The notes: generated from the letters alone by a model not told the origin. A stretch of DNA of 64,000 nt from SAR202 cluster bacterium bin16 (GCA_002238425.1 MPMJ01000006.1:29494-93493), one strand, 5' to 3'. Shown: positions 17,794-27,198, counted from the stretch's first letter. A program made the numbers and translations.

Positions 17794-18392
17794 GGTTCCC
17801 TTGTAGGGCGAGAGGTTCCCCGAAAGGGCACCCACAAGGGATGCCCCTACACCAGGCCACCCGACAGGGGATTCGGCTTCGCTCAGCGTGGACAGGCGAT
17901 GCCACGCACCGCCTCGTGACCTAGCGGTCACCCTGGATTCCCGTTTTCACGGGAATGACGGGGGGAGGGGGTTCGCCGCCAGGAGAGGGGAACCCCGAAG
18001 GGCACCCACAAGGGGTGCCCCTACATCGGGCCACCCGAGAGGGGATTCGGCTTCGCTCAGCGTGGACAGGCGATGCCACGCACCGCCTCGTGACCTGGCG
18101 GTCACCCTGGATTCCCGTTTTCACGGGAATGAACGGGGGGAGGGGGTTCGCCGCCAGGAGAGGGGAACCCCGAAGGGCACCCACAAGGGGTGCCCCTACA
18201 GCGGGCCAGCCGAGAGGGGATTCGGCTTCGCTCAGCGTGGACAGGCGATGCCACGCACCGCCTCGTGACCTGGCGGTCACCCTGGATTCCCGTTTTCACG
18301 GGAATGACGGGGGGAGGGGTTCGCCGCCAGGAGAGGGAACCCCGAAGGGCACCCACAAGGGATGCCCCTACAGCGGGCCACCCAAGAGCTGG
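17794..18392. repeat. ~174-base tandem repeat, about 3.4 copies
   Basis: Four successive units begin near 17.79, 17.97, 18.14 and 18.32 kb. Each contains a GGGCACCCACAAGG block, an ATTCGGCTTCGCTCAGCGTG block and the palindrome TTCCCGTTTTCACGGGAA. Spacing between equivalent points is about 172-175 bases, and the last unit is partial. Copies differ by only a few bases, so amplification is recent. Long open frames through it are a by-product of the period. Confidence 0.9.
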
Positions 18393-19637
18393 TTAGACCT
18401 TGGGGAGGCACTGTTTCCAGTCGGCGCCGGTGGGGAGGACGGAGGTGATCATGTAGGGGTAGTCGTGGAACTGGTTCTCTTCGGAGGTCCAGGCGAGGCC
18501 GGGCGGGTCGCCGCCTTCCGCCATGGTGCGAACGGCCTCGAGCATGAAGCGGCGCATGGCGATGATGTGCATGTCGCTGGCGCCGAGGTTCTCTTGGGTC
18601 CTGTCGCTGATGGCGCCCATGCTCTCGGTCACCATCTTGTCCTGCGTGTGGTTGCGAGCGGCGACACCGCACCAGTAGTCTCCCGACTTCTGCTCCTCGC
18701 GGCTGAGCTGGTAGTGGTTGGCGCGGGTGTAGTAGCTCATGAAGTCCGGGCCCACCTCTGCACGGTCACTCTGGGCGTACGAGTCGTCGACGCTCTTGTC
18801 CCACCAGACCTCGAAGTCGTAGCGCCAGTTGGTGTAGTCGTCGGCGGGCACTTGGTAGATGGTGTGGACGGCCTCGTTGTAGCCGTTGGGGGAGTCGCCG
18901 CGCGGCGTGTTGCCGATGCAGGGCATGAGGAAGGTGTTGGTACGCACCATCTCCTGTGTGTCGTCATAGGGGTAGATGGTCGCGGCGCGGACGCCCCACG
19001 GCAGCCTGTCGATGGCGACGCGGGCGGGGCGGCGACGCGCCTGGGCCATGGGGTTGTCCTCGCCGGATATGCGCCGGTGGAGGTAGGCGGAGTGGATGCT
19101 GTCGTTGTCGCCCTCCAGCGCCTGGAGCCAGTTGCACTCGAGGAAGAGCTTGCTGCCGACGACGACGTGGTCGCGCGGCAGGGTGAACCACGGGAGGTTG
19201 GGTACGAGCGGGGTCTTCTCCTTCGGCCCCATGTAGGTGAGGACGACACCGTTGCGCTCCTCGCACGGGTAGGACGTGTGCTGGATGGTGTCCTTCAGCC
19301 TGCTGGTCTCCGGCTCGGCGGGGATGTCCAGCACCGTGCCTTCCACGTCGTACTGCCAGCCGTGATAGATGCACGTGATGCTGCAGTTCTCCACGCGTCC
19401 GTAGAAGAGCGACGCCCGGCGGTGCGAACAGTACTCGCCGAGCAGCCCCACCCTGCCGTTGCTGTCGCGGAAGGCGACGAGGTCCTCGTTGAGGAGCTTG
19501 ACGCGCACCGGAGCGCAGTCCGGCTCCGGCAGTTCCTCGGAGAGCAGCGCCGGTATCCAGTAGCGGCGGAACAGATCGCCCATCGGCGTGCCGGGCCCGA
19601 CACGGGTCAGGATCTCGTTGTCCTCGGCGATAGACAT
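18393..19637 (-). CDS. Rieske non-heme iron oxygenase, alpha subunit
   Basis: 414 residues from the ATG at 19637, with GGGGAGG upstream. The Rieske cluster ligands are YCSHRRASLFYG and CIYHGWQY (CxH...CxxH). The mononuclear iron site is DNDSIHSAYLHR (two His), with a later Asp region. It resembles ring-hydroxylating or demethylating oxygenases of the Phthalate/VanA type. No ferredoxin or reductase gene is adjacent. It is last of three minus-strand genes after ligJ and a binding protein, suggesting oxidative entry of an aromatic compound. Confidence 0.9.
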   Translation of the reverse strand: MSIAEDNEILTRVGPGTPMGDLFRRYWIPALLSEELPEPDCAPVRVKLLNEDLVAFRDSNGRVGLLGEYCSHRRASLFYGRVENCSITCIYHGWQYDVEGTVLDIPAEPETSRLKDTIQHTSYPCEERNGVVLTYMGPKEKTPLVPNLPWFTLPRDHVVVGSKLFLECNWLQALEGDNDSIHSAYLHRRISGEDNPMAQARRRPARVAIDRLPWGVRAATIYPYDDTQEMVRTNTFLMPCIGNTPRGDSPNGYNEAVHTIYQVPADDYTNWRYDFEVWWDKSVDDSYAQSDRAEVGPDFMSYYTRANHYQLSREEQKSGDYWCGVAARNHTQDKMVTESMGAISDRTQENLGASDMHIIAMRRFMLEAVRTMAEGGDPPGLAWTSEENQFHDYPYMITSVLPTGADWKQCLPKV

Positions 19638-19728
19638 GACGCACCTCCCCAAGTGTTACGTCAGCGACCGAGCGCCGCGTGATGGCTGCAACTATAGCCC
19701 TGGCGGGATGCGTGTCAACGCGGCTGCG

Positions 19729-20634
19729 TCAGCGGCGTTCGTCCATGATGCGGCCGGCGATGCGCAGGTCCCACATCTGCAACGGGTTGTAGCCTGCCAG
19801 CTCCGGATACTCGTCGACGGCCATGTCGTAGAAGTTGCCTATGGCGTCCGGCATCGGCACCGGCGGGTCCGCGAGCTCGGCGGCGAGGTGGCCGTAGACG
19901 ACCTCGCGCTCTTCGGGGGTCGCTATCGAGGCGCCAGGGGCTTTCATCAGGCCGTCCGGGATGGAGGTCATCACGTCCAGCGCCGCCTGCTTGTCCTCCT
20001 TGAAGAGCCTCGCCGCGTCGAACGCGGCACGCACGAGGTTCTCCATGTCCTCGGCACGGCTCTCGAGCAACTCCACGGACGTGGTGTAGACGACGCCTCC
20101 CAGGAAGCCGAAGGTGCCGATGTCGAGCGGCACGAGCCCTGCCTCCGCAGCGGCGTCCGAGAAGAGGTTGGTGACGACGGCTGCGTCGCAGTCTCCTTCC
20201 ACGACGCGCTTCCACGGCGACCAGCGGCCCACCTCCGCGTCCGGCGCGAGCACGACCTCGAACTCAGTGAGTCCGGCGCGACGAAGCCAGAGCGGGTCGA
20301 TGAGGTTCGTCGGGCGGGCGTCGCGCACGGCGATGCGTTTGCCGCGCAGTTCGTCGAGGCTCGTGACGCCGGGGCGTACGTAGAGGCGCTCGTTGATGGT
20401 GGTGACCGCCGCCGCGATGGATACGAGGGGCATGCCCTTCGCCCGGTTGAGTTGCTGGTTCCAGTAGTTCTCCGCGAGCACCTCCGCCCTGCCGTCGAAC
20501 AGCAACTCGGCGTACTCGCGGCCTTCGGGTCGCTCGAGGACGATCTCCGTGCCGTAGGCCGCGGCGGTGCGCTGCACGGTGTAGAGGTACGGCAGGCGGT
20601 CGGCGTCGCGCCAGAGTAGTCGGATCGTGCCCAT
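19729..20634 (-). CDS. NMT1/ABC-type substrate-binding-like protein without signal peptide
   Basis: 301 residues from the ATG at 20634 (GGGAGG upstream). The periplasmic-binding fold is seen as TSLDELRGKRIAVRDARP, VVEGDCDAAVV and FGFLGGVVYTTSVELLE. It starts MGTIRLLWRDADRLPYLYTV with no signal peptide or lipobox. It may act in the cytoplasm (as with THI5/NMT1 relatives) or be mis-started. No ABC permease is adjacent. Co-directional with ligJ and the Rieske gene. Confidence 0.75.
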   Translation of the reverse strand: MGTIRLLWRDADRLPYLYTVQRTAAAYGTEIVLERPEGREYAELLFDGRAEVLAENYWNQQLNRAKGMPLVSIAAAVTTINERLYVRPGVTSLDELRGKRIAVRDARPTNLIDPLWLRRAGLTEFEVVLAPDAEVGRWSPWKRVVEGDCDAAVVTNLFSDAAAEAGLVPLDIGTFGFLGGVVYTTSVELLESRAEDMENLVRAAFDAARLFKEDKQAALDVMTSIPDGLMKAPGASIATPEEREVVYGHLAAELADPPVPMPDAIGNFYDMAVDEYPELAGYNPLQMWDLRIAGRIMDERR

Positions 20635-20712
20635 GGGTTTCCTCCCTACGAGAGACATCAGTGAGAGTAGCACGGACAGTACGCCACGCCCCGCCCGATC
20701 ACCCCCATCCTA

Positions 20713-20774
20713 ACCTTCCCCCATCAAGGGGGAAGGGATCACGCCGCCTCCCTCCATTGAGGGGGAAGGGACCA
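20713..20774. repeat. two type-B hairpins
   Basis: CTTCCCCCATCAAGGGGGAAG and CCCTCCATTGAGGGGGAAG lie head to tail between ligJ and the binding-protein gene. Both can form stem-loops that could slow transcription between the genes. Confidence 0.6.
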
Positions 20775-20778
20775 GGCC

Positions 20779-21795
20779 TCAAGCCTGAGCGAGGTCCAGT
20801 TTGCCCCCCAGGCGGGGGTACGCCTCCAGCGCGTTGCCCTCGAATATCAGGCGCTTCTCGGCTTCGGTGATGCCGGGGACAGCGTCGACGTAGGGCTTCG
20901 TGTCGTCGAAATAGCGGCCTGTCCGTTCGTCGACGCCGCGCACGGCGCCGATCATCTCGGACGCGAAGATGACATTGGACGCGCCCATCACCTTCACGAG
21001 GAAGTCGATGCCCTCCTGGTGGTAGACGCAGGTGTCGAAGTAGAGGTTGCCGAGCAGCAGTTCGTCGAGAGGCGGCTTGCCCATGTCCTGGGCGATGCCA
21101 CGGTAGCGGCCCCAGTGGAACGGGACGGCGCCTCCGCCGTGGGGGAGGACGAACTTCAGACTCGGGAAGTCCGCGAATATTTCCGAGGTGAGGAACTGCA
21201 TGAAGGCAGTCGTGTCGCCGTTCAGGTAGTGGGCGCCCGTGCCGTGGAAGTTGGGGTTGCATGACATGCTGACGTGGACCATCGCGGGGACTTCCAGCTC
21301 GACCATGCGCTCATAGAGGTCATACCACCAGCGGTCGGTCAGCGGCGGGTCGGTCCAGTAGCCGTCCGTCGGGTCGGGGTTGAGGTTGCAGCCGACGAAC
21401 CCGAGCTCGTTGACGCAGCGGTCGAGCTCGGCGATGCACTCCGTCGGGGATACGCCGGGCGATTGCGGGAGCTGGCAGACGCCTATGAAGTTGTCCGGGA
21501 ACATGGTGCAGACGCGGTGGACGAGGTCGTTGACCGTACGGCTCCACTGGATGCTCGTCCGGGCGTCGCCGAAGTGGTGCCCCATCCCGCCTGCGGTCGG
21601 CGAGAAGAGCGCCACGTCCGTGCCGCGATCGCGCTGGAGCCTGAGCTGGCCGTTCTCGATGGTCTCGCGTATCTCGTCGTCGCTGATCGACAGCGGTTCG
21701 GTGAAAGGGCGTCCGGCGCTCTCGATCTGGCGGGCGCGCCACTCCCGCAACTGTCGCGGGGCGGTCGTGTAGTGTCCGTGGACGTCGATGATCAT
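20779..21795 (-). CDS. ligJ: 4-oxalomesaconate hydratase-like amidohydrolase
   Basis: 338 residues. The start IIDVHGHYTTAPRQLREWR and blocks DLVHRVCTMFPDNFIGVCQL, GFVGCNLNPDP, PHGGGAVPFHWGRYRG and ASEMIGAVRG match LigJ, the hydratase of the protocatechuate 4,5-cleavage pathway, more specifically than other amidohydrolase-2 proteins. Zn ligands are the HGH near the N-terminus and later His and Glu. The substrate is a tricarboxylate, which fits the TctABC-type transporter nearby. No other lig genes are in view. It may act on a related acid. Confidence 0.85.
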   Translation of the reverse strand: MIIDVHGHYTTAPRQLREWRARQIESAGRPFTEPLSISDDEIRETIENGQLRLQRDRGTDVALFSPTAGGMGHHFGDARTSIQWSRTVNDLVHRVCTMFPDNFIGVCQLPQSPGVSPTECIAELDRCVNELGFVGCNLNPDPTDGYWTDPPLTDRWWYDLYERMVELEVPAMVHVSMSCNPNFHGTGAHYLNGDTTAFMQFLTSEIFADFPSLKFVLPHGGGAVPFHWGRYRGIAQDMGKPPLDELLLGNLYFDTCVYHQEGIDFLVKVMGASNVIFASEMIGAVRGVDERTGRYFDDTKPYVDAVPGITEAEKRLIFEGNALEAYPRLGGKLDLAQA

Positions 21796-21939
21796 GGGCG
21801 GATTCTACGTCATGAGGTTAGACCTCGCCGGTACCCCTTCCCTGCCCCGCGGCGCAACTTGCGCATCGTATGAGGCAAGCGCATGATGGCGCCGCCGGTA
21901 AACCAAAGGCGTATGAGAGGCTGCTGCAGGAGGTGACTC

Positions 21940-23016
21940 TTGACTCTGCTCATCAACACGGAAGAAGCCCGGCGCGTCCTGACGATGGACGACTGCCTCG
22001 ACTACCTGGATACCGCGTACAAGGACCTTGCGAACAAGGAGGCGGTCACCGCTCCTCCCGGAGGCCGCTGGGACGTGTGGGTGCCCGTCGGTGACGAGAA
22101 GTACTACGTGTTCGGCACGCTGCAGGGCGCGAGCCGCCGCCTGGGCGTGTTCGCGATGCGCTTCAAGTCGGACATCATGCACTACCCATGGGAGGCGGAC
22201 GGCCAGACGCTCGACAAGTACTGCGTCGAACCGGGCAAGTACTGCGGCATCATCATGCTGTTCAGCGTGTGGGACGGAGAGCCGCTGGCCATCCTGAACG
22301 ACGGGCACATCCAGCACATGCGCGTCGGCGCCACCGCCGGGGTCGCGGCGAACTACATGGCGCGAGAGGACGCCACGTCGGTCGGCATGTTCGGCTCGGG
22401 CGGGATGGCGCGGACGTACCTGGAGGCGTTCGCCAAGGTGCGCAAGATCGACTACTGCAAGGTGTACAGCCCCACGAAGGCGCACCGGGAGTCGTACGCG
22501 GCGGAGATGAGCGACAAGCTGGACATCAACGTCATCGCGGTAGACAGCCCGGACCAGGTCACCGAGGGAACGGACATCGTCGCGGGGTGCACCGATTCGG
22601 CGCAGCCCATCATCCACCCTCAGTACATGGCGCCCGGCATGCACGTAACGCCCGTTCTGCCGAAGGAACTGCCGCGAGAGTCGGTCGACAAGTTCGACGT
22701 CGTCGTGCGGCACAACAACGGCGGTGCCGAGGGGTTCTTCGTCGGCCAGGACGAGGAGTACGCGGGGTTGCCCGCCGGGCACTTCGACAGCTCCTACCGG
22801 GGCGTGGACCGCAGCGACTCCCCGACGCTTGCCGACCTGGTGTCGGGCAAAGCGGCAGGCCGCACGAGCGACGACCAGTTGACCTGCTACTACAACGTGC
22901 CGGGCTCCGGGCTACAGTTCGCCGCGGTCGCCTACCGGACGTACGAGTTGGCCAAGGCGGCCGGACTCGGGCGGGAACTGCCGACCGAATGGTTCCTGGA
23001 GGACGAGCGAGACTAG
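21940..23016 (+). CDS. ornithine cyclodeaminase/mu-crystallin family protein
   Basis: 358 residues from a TTG start behind AGGAGGTGA. The NAD-binding segment is ATSVGMFGSGGMARTYLEAF (about 141-160). DGHIQHMRVGATAGVAANYM is the family block before it. Family members include ornithine cyclodeaminase, alanine dehydrogenase and ketimine reductases. The insert around 65-105 is longer than in ornithine enzymes, so the substrate is open. It is divergent from ligJ and precedes the transporter genes. Confidence 0.85.
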   Translation: MTLLINTEEARRVLTMDDCLDYLDTAYKDLANKEAVTAPPGGRWDVWVPVGDEKYYVFGTLQGASRRLGVFAMRFKSDIMHYPWEADGQTLDKYCVEPGKYCGIIMLFSVWDGEPLAILNDGHIQHMRVGATAGVAANYMAREDATSVGMFGSGGMARTYLEAFAKVRKIDYCKVYSPTKAHRESYAAEMSDKLDINVIAVDSPDQVTEGTDIVAGCTDSAQPIIHPQYMAPGMHVTPVLPKELPRESVDKFDVVVRHNNGGAEGFFVGQDEEYAGLPAGHFDSSYRGVDRSDSPTLADLVSGKAAGRTSDDQLTCYYNVPGSGLQFAAVAYRTYELAKAAGLGRELPTEWFLEDERD

Positions 23017-23115
23017 GTTCCGAAACGAGCGTGTTCTTCTTGACACGCATGAGAGCGGTGTCCATCATGAGCGGCCAGCGCCGGACTTGATGGCGAATTC
23101 AGGCAGGAGGGCGTC

Positions 23116-24318
23116 ATGGGAAAGCGAAACAGGATGTGGCGGCTCCTTTCAGGGCTATTCCTCGCCACCGGACTCGTGGCGGTTCTTGCCGCTTGCGGAA
23201 GCGATCCGACAGCGACGCCGACACCGGTGCCGCCGACAGCGACGCCCACCACCGCCCCTGCTGCAGGAGCGACGGCTGAGCCGAGCGCGCCGGCAGTCCC
23301 CACACCGACCCCAGCGCCGTCGTTCGACGCCGAGGCGTACTTCGCCGGCAAGACCGTGCGCATCGTCGTGGCGTGGGACCCCGGCAACAGCATCGACGCA
23401 CACGCACGAGCGGTGTCGCGGGTGCTGCCCAGGTACATCCCCGGAAACCCGAAGTCCATCGTCGTCAACAAGGACGGCGCTACCGGGACGGTTGGCGGGA
23501 ACTGGTGGCACGAGAACGCGCAGGGCGACGGCCTCTGGCTGTTCGCCAACACGGGCGCGAACCCCATCTCGCAGATCCTGCGTCCGGGCGTGCGTTACGA
23601 CTTCCGCGACTACACGTCGGTCGGCGGCATCATGCAGCGCACGACGATGTGGATGATCGCGGGCGACGCTCCCTACAACCGCATCCAGGAGGCTTCCGGC
23701 GGCTCGGAAGAGTTCACCGTGGGTCTGAACACCGAGTCTGAGACCGGCACGGCGAAGGCGCTGGCGCTGGCCCAATGGCTCGACCTGCCGATGCGGCCGC
23801 TGTACGGCATCGGCTCCGGGTTCGCGGCGTTCCTGACGACGTTCGACCGCGGCGACGCCGACAGCTACATCTCCGGCAGCGCGTGGTACCGCACGCCGGG
23901 CTCGCGTCCGGGCTGGTTCACCGACGGCGTTGTCGAGCCGTTCGCCATGCTGGGTTCGAAGGACGTCTTCGCCAACAACGGCGAGATAGACGTTCCGGAC
24001 GACCTCCCGCACATCAGCGAACTGCTGACGGACGAGCAGATAGCGGTCTGGTCCGGCATGAACCTGGAGGACACGGCGTTCTACCGCGGCCTCTTCACGC
24101 CGAAGACGATCGAGCCCGAGGTACTTGCAGTGCTGCGCAAGGCGTTCGACGACATGTTCAACGACCCCGAGTACCAGGAGATCTACGAGAGCCTCGTCGG
24201 TCTACCGGTCGACCAGGGCGGCAGGCTTGCGCCTGAGGTCGTGGACGAGGCGCTGGACAACTGGGCTGCGAACGCTGACGAGATCAAGGCGGTGTACGCA
24301 CAGTTCCTTCCGCAGTAG
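23116..24318 (+). CDS. TctC-type substrate-binding lipoprotein
   Basis: 400 residues. The signal peptide ends in the lipobox LAAC (about 24-27), so it is anchored outside the membrane. A Thr/Pro linker (TATPTPVPPTATPT...) follows to about 70. The mature part has the Bug/TctC fold (KTVRIVVAWDPGNSIDAHARA, TGANPISQILRPGVRYDF). It delivers carboxylates to the TctA/TctB permease encoded 91 bases downstream. Confidence 0.85.
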   Translation: MGKRNRMWRLLSGLFLATGLVAVLAACGSDPTATPTPVPPTATPTTAPAAGATAEPSAPAVPTPTPAPSFDAEAYFAGKTVRIVVAWDPGNSIDAHARAVSRVLPRYIPGNPKSIVVNKDGATGTVGGNWWHENAQGDGLWLFANTGANPISQILRPGVRYDFRDYTSVGGIMQRTTMWMIAGDAPYNRIQEASGGSEEFTVGLNTESETGTAKALALAQWLDLPMRPLYGIGSGFAAFLTTFDRGDADSYISGSAWYRTPGSRPGWFTDGVVEPFAMLGSKDVFANNGEIDVPDDLPHISELLTDEQIAVWSGMNLEDTAFYRGLFTPKTIEPEVLAVLRKAFDDMFNDPEYQEIYESLVGLPVDQGGRLAPEVVDEALDNWAANADEIKAVYAQFLPQ

Positions 24319-24336
24319 CAGAGAGACTTCGTGAAC

Positions 24337-24371
24337 CGGCCAGCCGTCCCTGTTATTGGAACGGCTGGCCG
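24337..24371 (+). other. intergenic hairpin between binding protein and permease genes
   Basis: Perfect 11-bp stem CGGCCAGCCGT/ACGGCTGGCCG with a 13-base loop, no U tract. Placed between tctC-like and tctA-like genes, it could protect the upstream message or reduce read-through. Confidence 0.6.
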
Positions 24372-24409
24372 CTGCTCATCAGCACTTAACGCCTAAGGAG
24401 TCAGGCAGA

Positions 24410-26497
24410 GTGGCCGAGTACATTGCCGCCCTGGGGTTCCTCGGAGACCCGCTCTACTGGACGATGCTGGTGCTGGCGGTCGTGCTGCTGGGAACGATCG
24501 GCCTCATCCCGGGTCTGGGCAGCACGACCATCGCCGCTATCGCCATCCCGTTCCTGCTGTTCAACTTCGGCGACAACCCCACTGCAGGCATCATCTTCCT
24601 TGCGGCCCTCGGCGGACTGAACAACACGCTGGACTCGGTGCCCGCAGTGCTGCTGGGTTACCCGGGCGCCGCCACGCAGGTCACGTTCCTCGAAGGCCAC
24701 CAGCTCGCGATGCGGGGACGGGCCGCGCATACGCTGGGGGCTATCTACGCCGTATCTGCCATCGGCGGCGTGGTCGGGGCGATAGCGCTGCTCGCCATGA
24801 TCCCGTTCATGCGCCCCATCCTGGTCCGGTTCTCGTTCCCCGAGATAGCCGCCATGGCGATGTTCGGCGTACTGATGGTGTCCGTACTGAGCCGCGGCGC
24901 GATGATCAAGGGCATCATCTCCGGCCTCCTCGGCGTGCTGGTCAGCACGATCGGCACCGACGGCATACAAGGCCTGCCACGGCTCACCTTCGAACAGGTC
25001 TACCTGCTGGACGGGCTTCCCCTGATACCGACGCTGATCGGGTTCTTCGCGCTTCCGGAGCTGATAGACCTGACCATGACGGGGCGGCCGGTTTCCCAGC
25101 CGGGAACGGTCTCGACCAAGGAGGTCTTCTCCGGTGCGCGGTACGGCGCGAGCAAGTGGCGGATGGCGATCCGGCAGAGCTTGTTCGGTGTGTTCATGGG
25201 CGCGATCCCGGGGATCGGGAGCGCCGTCATCGACTGGCTCTCGTACGCGTTCGGCATGGCGCTGTCGAAAGACAAGACCGGGTTCGGCAAGGGGTCGCTG
25301 GACGGCGTGCTCTTCGCTGAATCGGCCCAGAACTCGAAGGAAGGCGGCCAGGCGATCCCCACGCTGGCGTTCGGCATCCCCGGCGGCTCCTCGTGGGCCA
25401 TCGTGCTCGTCGGGCTCCTCTTCTACGGCATCGCCCCGGGACTGGGGATGCTCGACCAGCACCTGGACGTGATGGTCGCCATCGTCGTGACGCTGGCCCT
25501 GGGCAACCTGCTCATCACCATGATGGGAATCGTGGCGACCGGCCAGATCGCGAAGGTGACGCTGGTGCCCTACCCGCTCCTGGCGGCAGCCCTGTTCCCG
25601 CTGGTGTTCATCGCGGCGTTCCAGTCGACGACGGCGTGGGGCGACATCCTGGTGCTCATCGCGGCGGGCATGCTCGGCCTCGCGATGAAGTGGCTCGGCT
25701 GGCCACGGCCTCCGTTCATCCTCGGGTTCATCCTGGGGCCCATCATCGAGAAGAACCTGTGGACGGCCTTGAACGTGTTCGGCCCCGTGGGGATGCTCAC
25801 GCGGCCTATCTCGATCATCCTCTTCATCTTCGCGGTGTTGAGCGTCATCTACCTGACCAAGGCGATGGCCACGGGGACGGCGATCAGCAAGATCGCTTCA
25901 ACCGCGGCCCCACAGGGCGGAGTCCCGCCGGCGCAGGGCGGGTCAGGAGACGAGCCGGACGCGGCAGCGACGGCTTCCGGATGGAGCAGGATACTTCCGG
26001 GCCATCCACGTTTCCGCTGGACGTGGGAGTCCGCTTTCCCCTTCACGGTGCTCGCGGTAGTCGTCCTGTTCATCGTCGACGTCAGCGCGCTGAGAACCGG
26101 GGCTGCGAAGTTCCTGCCGCTCTACCTCAGCATCGCTCTCATCCCGCTCATCCTGTACGAGACGTTCCGGATGAACGTGTACCGGACAGAGCGGGTGGAC
26201 ATCATGGACCTGGGGATGCGGACCGGCACAGACCGGATAGCGTTCCGCGCGTTCCTGGGGATCTCGGCATGGCTCGCCGCCATGGTCATCGGCGGCGCCA
26301 TATTCGGACTGCAGTACGCCACCGTTGGATTCGCAGTCCTCTTTGGGTTCGCAACGCTGCAATGGCGAGGCCGCAAGAGACTCTGGGCGCTGGTGCCCGG
26401 CGTGATCGTGGCTATCGTCGTGTTCGGAGTCCTGGACCAGATCATGCACGTCATATGGCCCGACCGCGTTATACTCGACGCGCTTCTCGGGCGGTAA
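24410..26497 (+). CDS. fused TctA-TctB permease of a tripartite tricarboxylate transporter
   Basis: 695 residues from the GTG at 24410 (AAGGAG upstream). Residues 1-490 are TctA: many hydrophobic helices and the signatures GTIGLIPGLGSTTIAAI, GYPGAATQVTFLEGHQLA and GIPGGSSWAIVLVGL. A low-complexity linker (about 495-525) follows. The last ~165 residues contain four further helices with the layout of TctB. The two subunits are normally separate genes, here joined in TctA-TctB order. With the upstream lipoprotein, the system is complete. Confidence 0.88.
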   Translation: MAEYIAALGFLGDPLYWTMLVLAVVLLGTIGLIPGLGSTTIAAIAIPFLLFNFGDNPTAGIIFLAALGGLNNTLDSVPAVLLGYPGAATQVTFLEGHQLAMRGRAAHTLGAIYAVSAIGGVVGAIALLAMIPFMRPILVRFSFPEIAAMAMFGVLMVSVLSRGAMIKGIISGLLGVLVSTIGTDGIQGLPRLTFEQVYLLDGLPLIPTLIGFFALPELIDLTMTGRPVSQPGTVSTKEVFSGARYGASKWRMAIRQSLFGVFMGAIPGIGSAVIDWLSYAFGMALSKDKTGFGKGSLDGVLFAESAQNSKEGGQAIPTLAFGIPGGSSWAIVLVGLLFYGIAPGLGMLDQHLDVMVAIVVTLALGNLLITMMGIVATGQIAKVTLVPYPLLAAALFPLVFIAAFQSTTAWGDILVLIAAGMLGLAMKWLGWPRPPFILGFILGPIIEKNLWTALNVFGPVGMLTRPISIILFIFAVLSVIYLTKAMATGTAISKIASTAAPQGGVPPAQGGSGDEPDAAATASGWSRILPGHPRFRWTWESAFPFTVLAVVVLFIVDVSALRTGAAKFLPLYLSIALIPLILYETFRMNVYRTERVDIMDLGMRTGTDRIAFRAFLGISAWLAAMVIGGAIFGLQYATVGFAVLFGFATLQWRGRKRLWALVPGVIVAIVVFGVLDQIMHVIWPDRVILDALLGR

Positions 26498-26527
26498 ACC
26501 GCATCGCGACCGATAAAGGAGGCACCC

Positions 26528-27115
26528 ATGCGCCGCACAATGATTCGACAGACCACAACCGCAGCCATCATCGTGGCGCTGGGACTGGCGTTACTCGCCG
26601 CTCTGTTGCCGGGAGTCACGCCGTTCGGCTCCGAGGCCCGAGGACAGGACGGCGATTCCGCACCGAGCGTCGTTGTCTGGCCCGGCGTCGGGGAACTGCA
26701 CAGCGGAAGCAGCTTCGCAATCATGGGCACCGGGTTCGAGCCCGGGCAGGAGATACACGTGCTGCTGCAGACGAGCATCGGGCGAGGCTTCGCCGGCACC
26801 GTCACCAACGAGATCACCGGGAACGTACAGCCGCCTATCGAGGCGGCGGACGAGTCGGGGAACTTCGCGGCACGTTTCGACATGGGGCGGTTCGAGCGCG
26901 TGATGTCGGAAGGCATCGCGGGCATCACCGTAACCGACGCCGACTTCAACGTGCTGGCGTCGACCCCAGTAGCGATGTGCGACCCGCAAGGCCGGTCGCG
27001 AGTAGAGGTGTACCCGCGCGGCGCACCCGACTACGAAGCCAACCCGGACGACCCGCGGCCGACCACGTACTGCGCCGGTTTCTTCGAGTACCCGGAGCGT
27101 CCCGAGGCAGGCTAG
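26528..27115 (+). CDS. exported protein, IPT/Ig-like fold
   Basis: 195 residues, with AAAGGAGG before the ATG. It has an N-terminal signal peptide (hydrophobic AAIIVALGLALLAALLPG). The mature part contains IMGTGFEPGQEIHVLLQ, a pattern typical of IPT/TIG-like beta-sandwich repeats, and two Cys that could form a disulfide. It follows the permease by 30 bases and is closed by a strong terminator, so it is probably the last gene of the transporter operon. Function unknown. Confidence 0.7.
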   Translation: MRRTMIRQTTTAAIIVALGLALLAALLPGVTPFGSEARGQDGDSAPSVVVWPGVGELHSGSSFAIMGTGFEPGQEIHVLLQTSIGRGFAGTVTNEITGNVQPPIEAADESGNFAARFDMGRFERVMSEGIAGITVTDADFNVLASTPVAMCDPQGRSRVEVYPRGAPDYEANPDDPRPTTYCAGFFEYPERPEAG

Positions 27116-27136
27116 TCCACGCTGACATATCAGCAA

Positions 27137-27165
27137 AGAAGGGCCAGCTCCCCGCTGGCCCTTCT
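27137..27165. terminator. strong hairpin between convergent genes
   Basis: Perfect 12-bp stem AGAAGGGCCAGC/GCTGGCCCTTCT with a 5-base loop, midway between two convergent stop codons. It can serve both strands. Confidence 0.85.
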
Positions 27166-27198
27166 GTCGTGCGTGGCGACAAGGCTTTCCCTCGTCCT

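Noticed and set aside
17955..19682. 575-codon open frame through the tandem repeats and antisense to the Rieske gene
   Set aside because: The repeat period keeps the frame open, and the rest is the mirror of a well-identified gene. The product has no recognisable fold.
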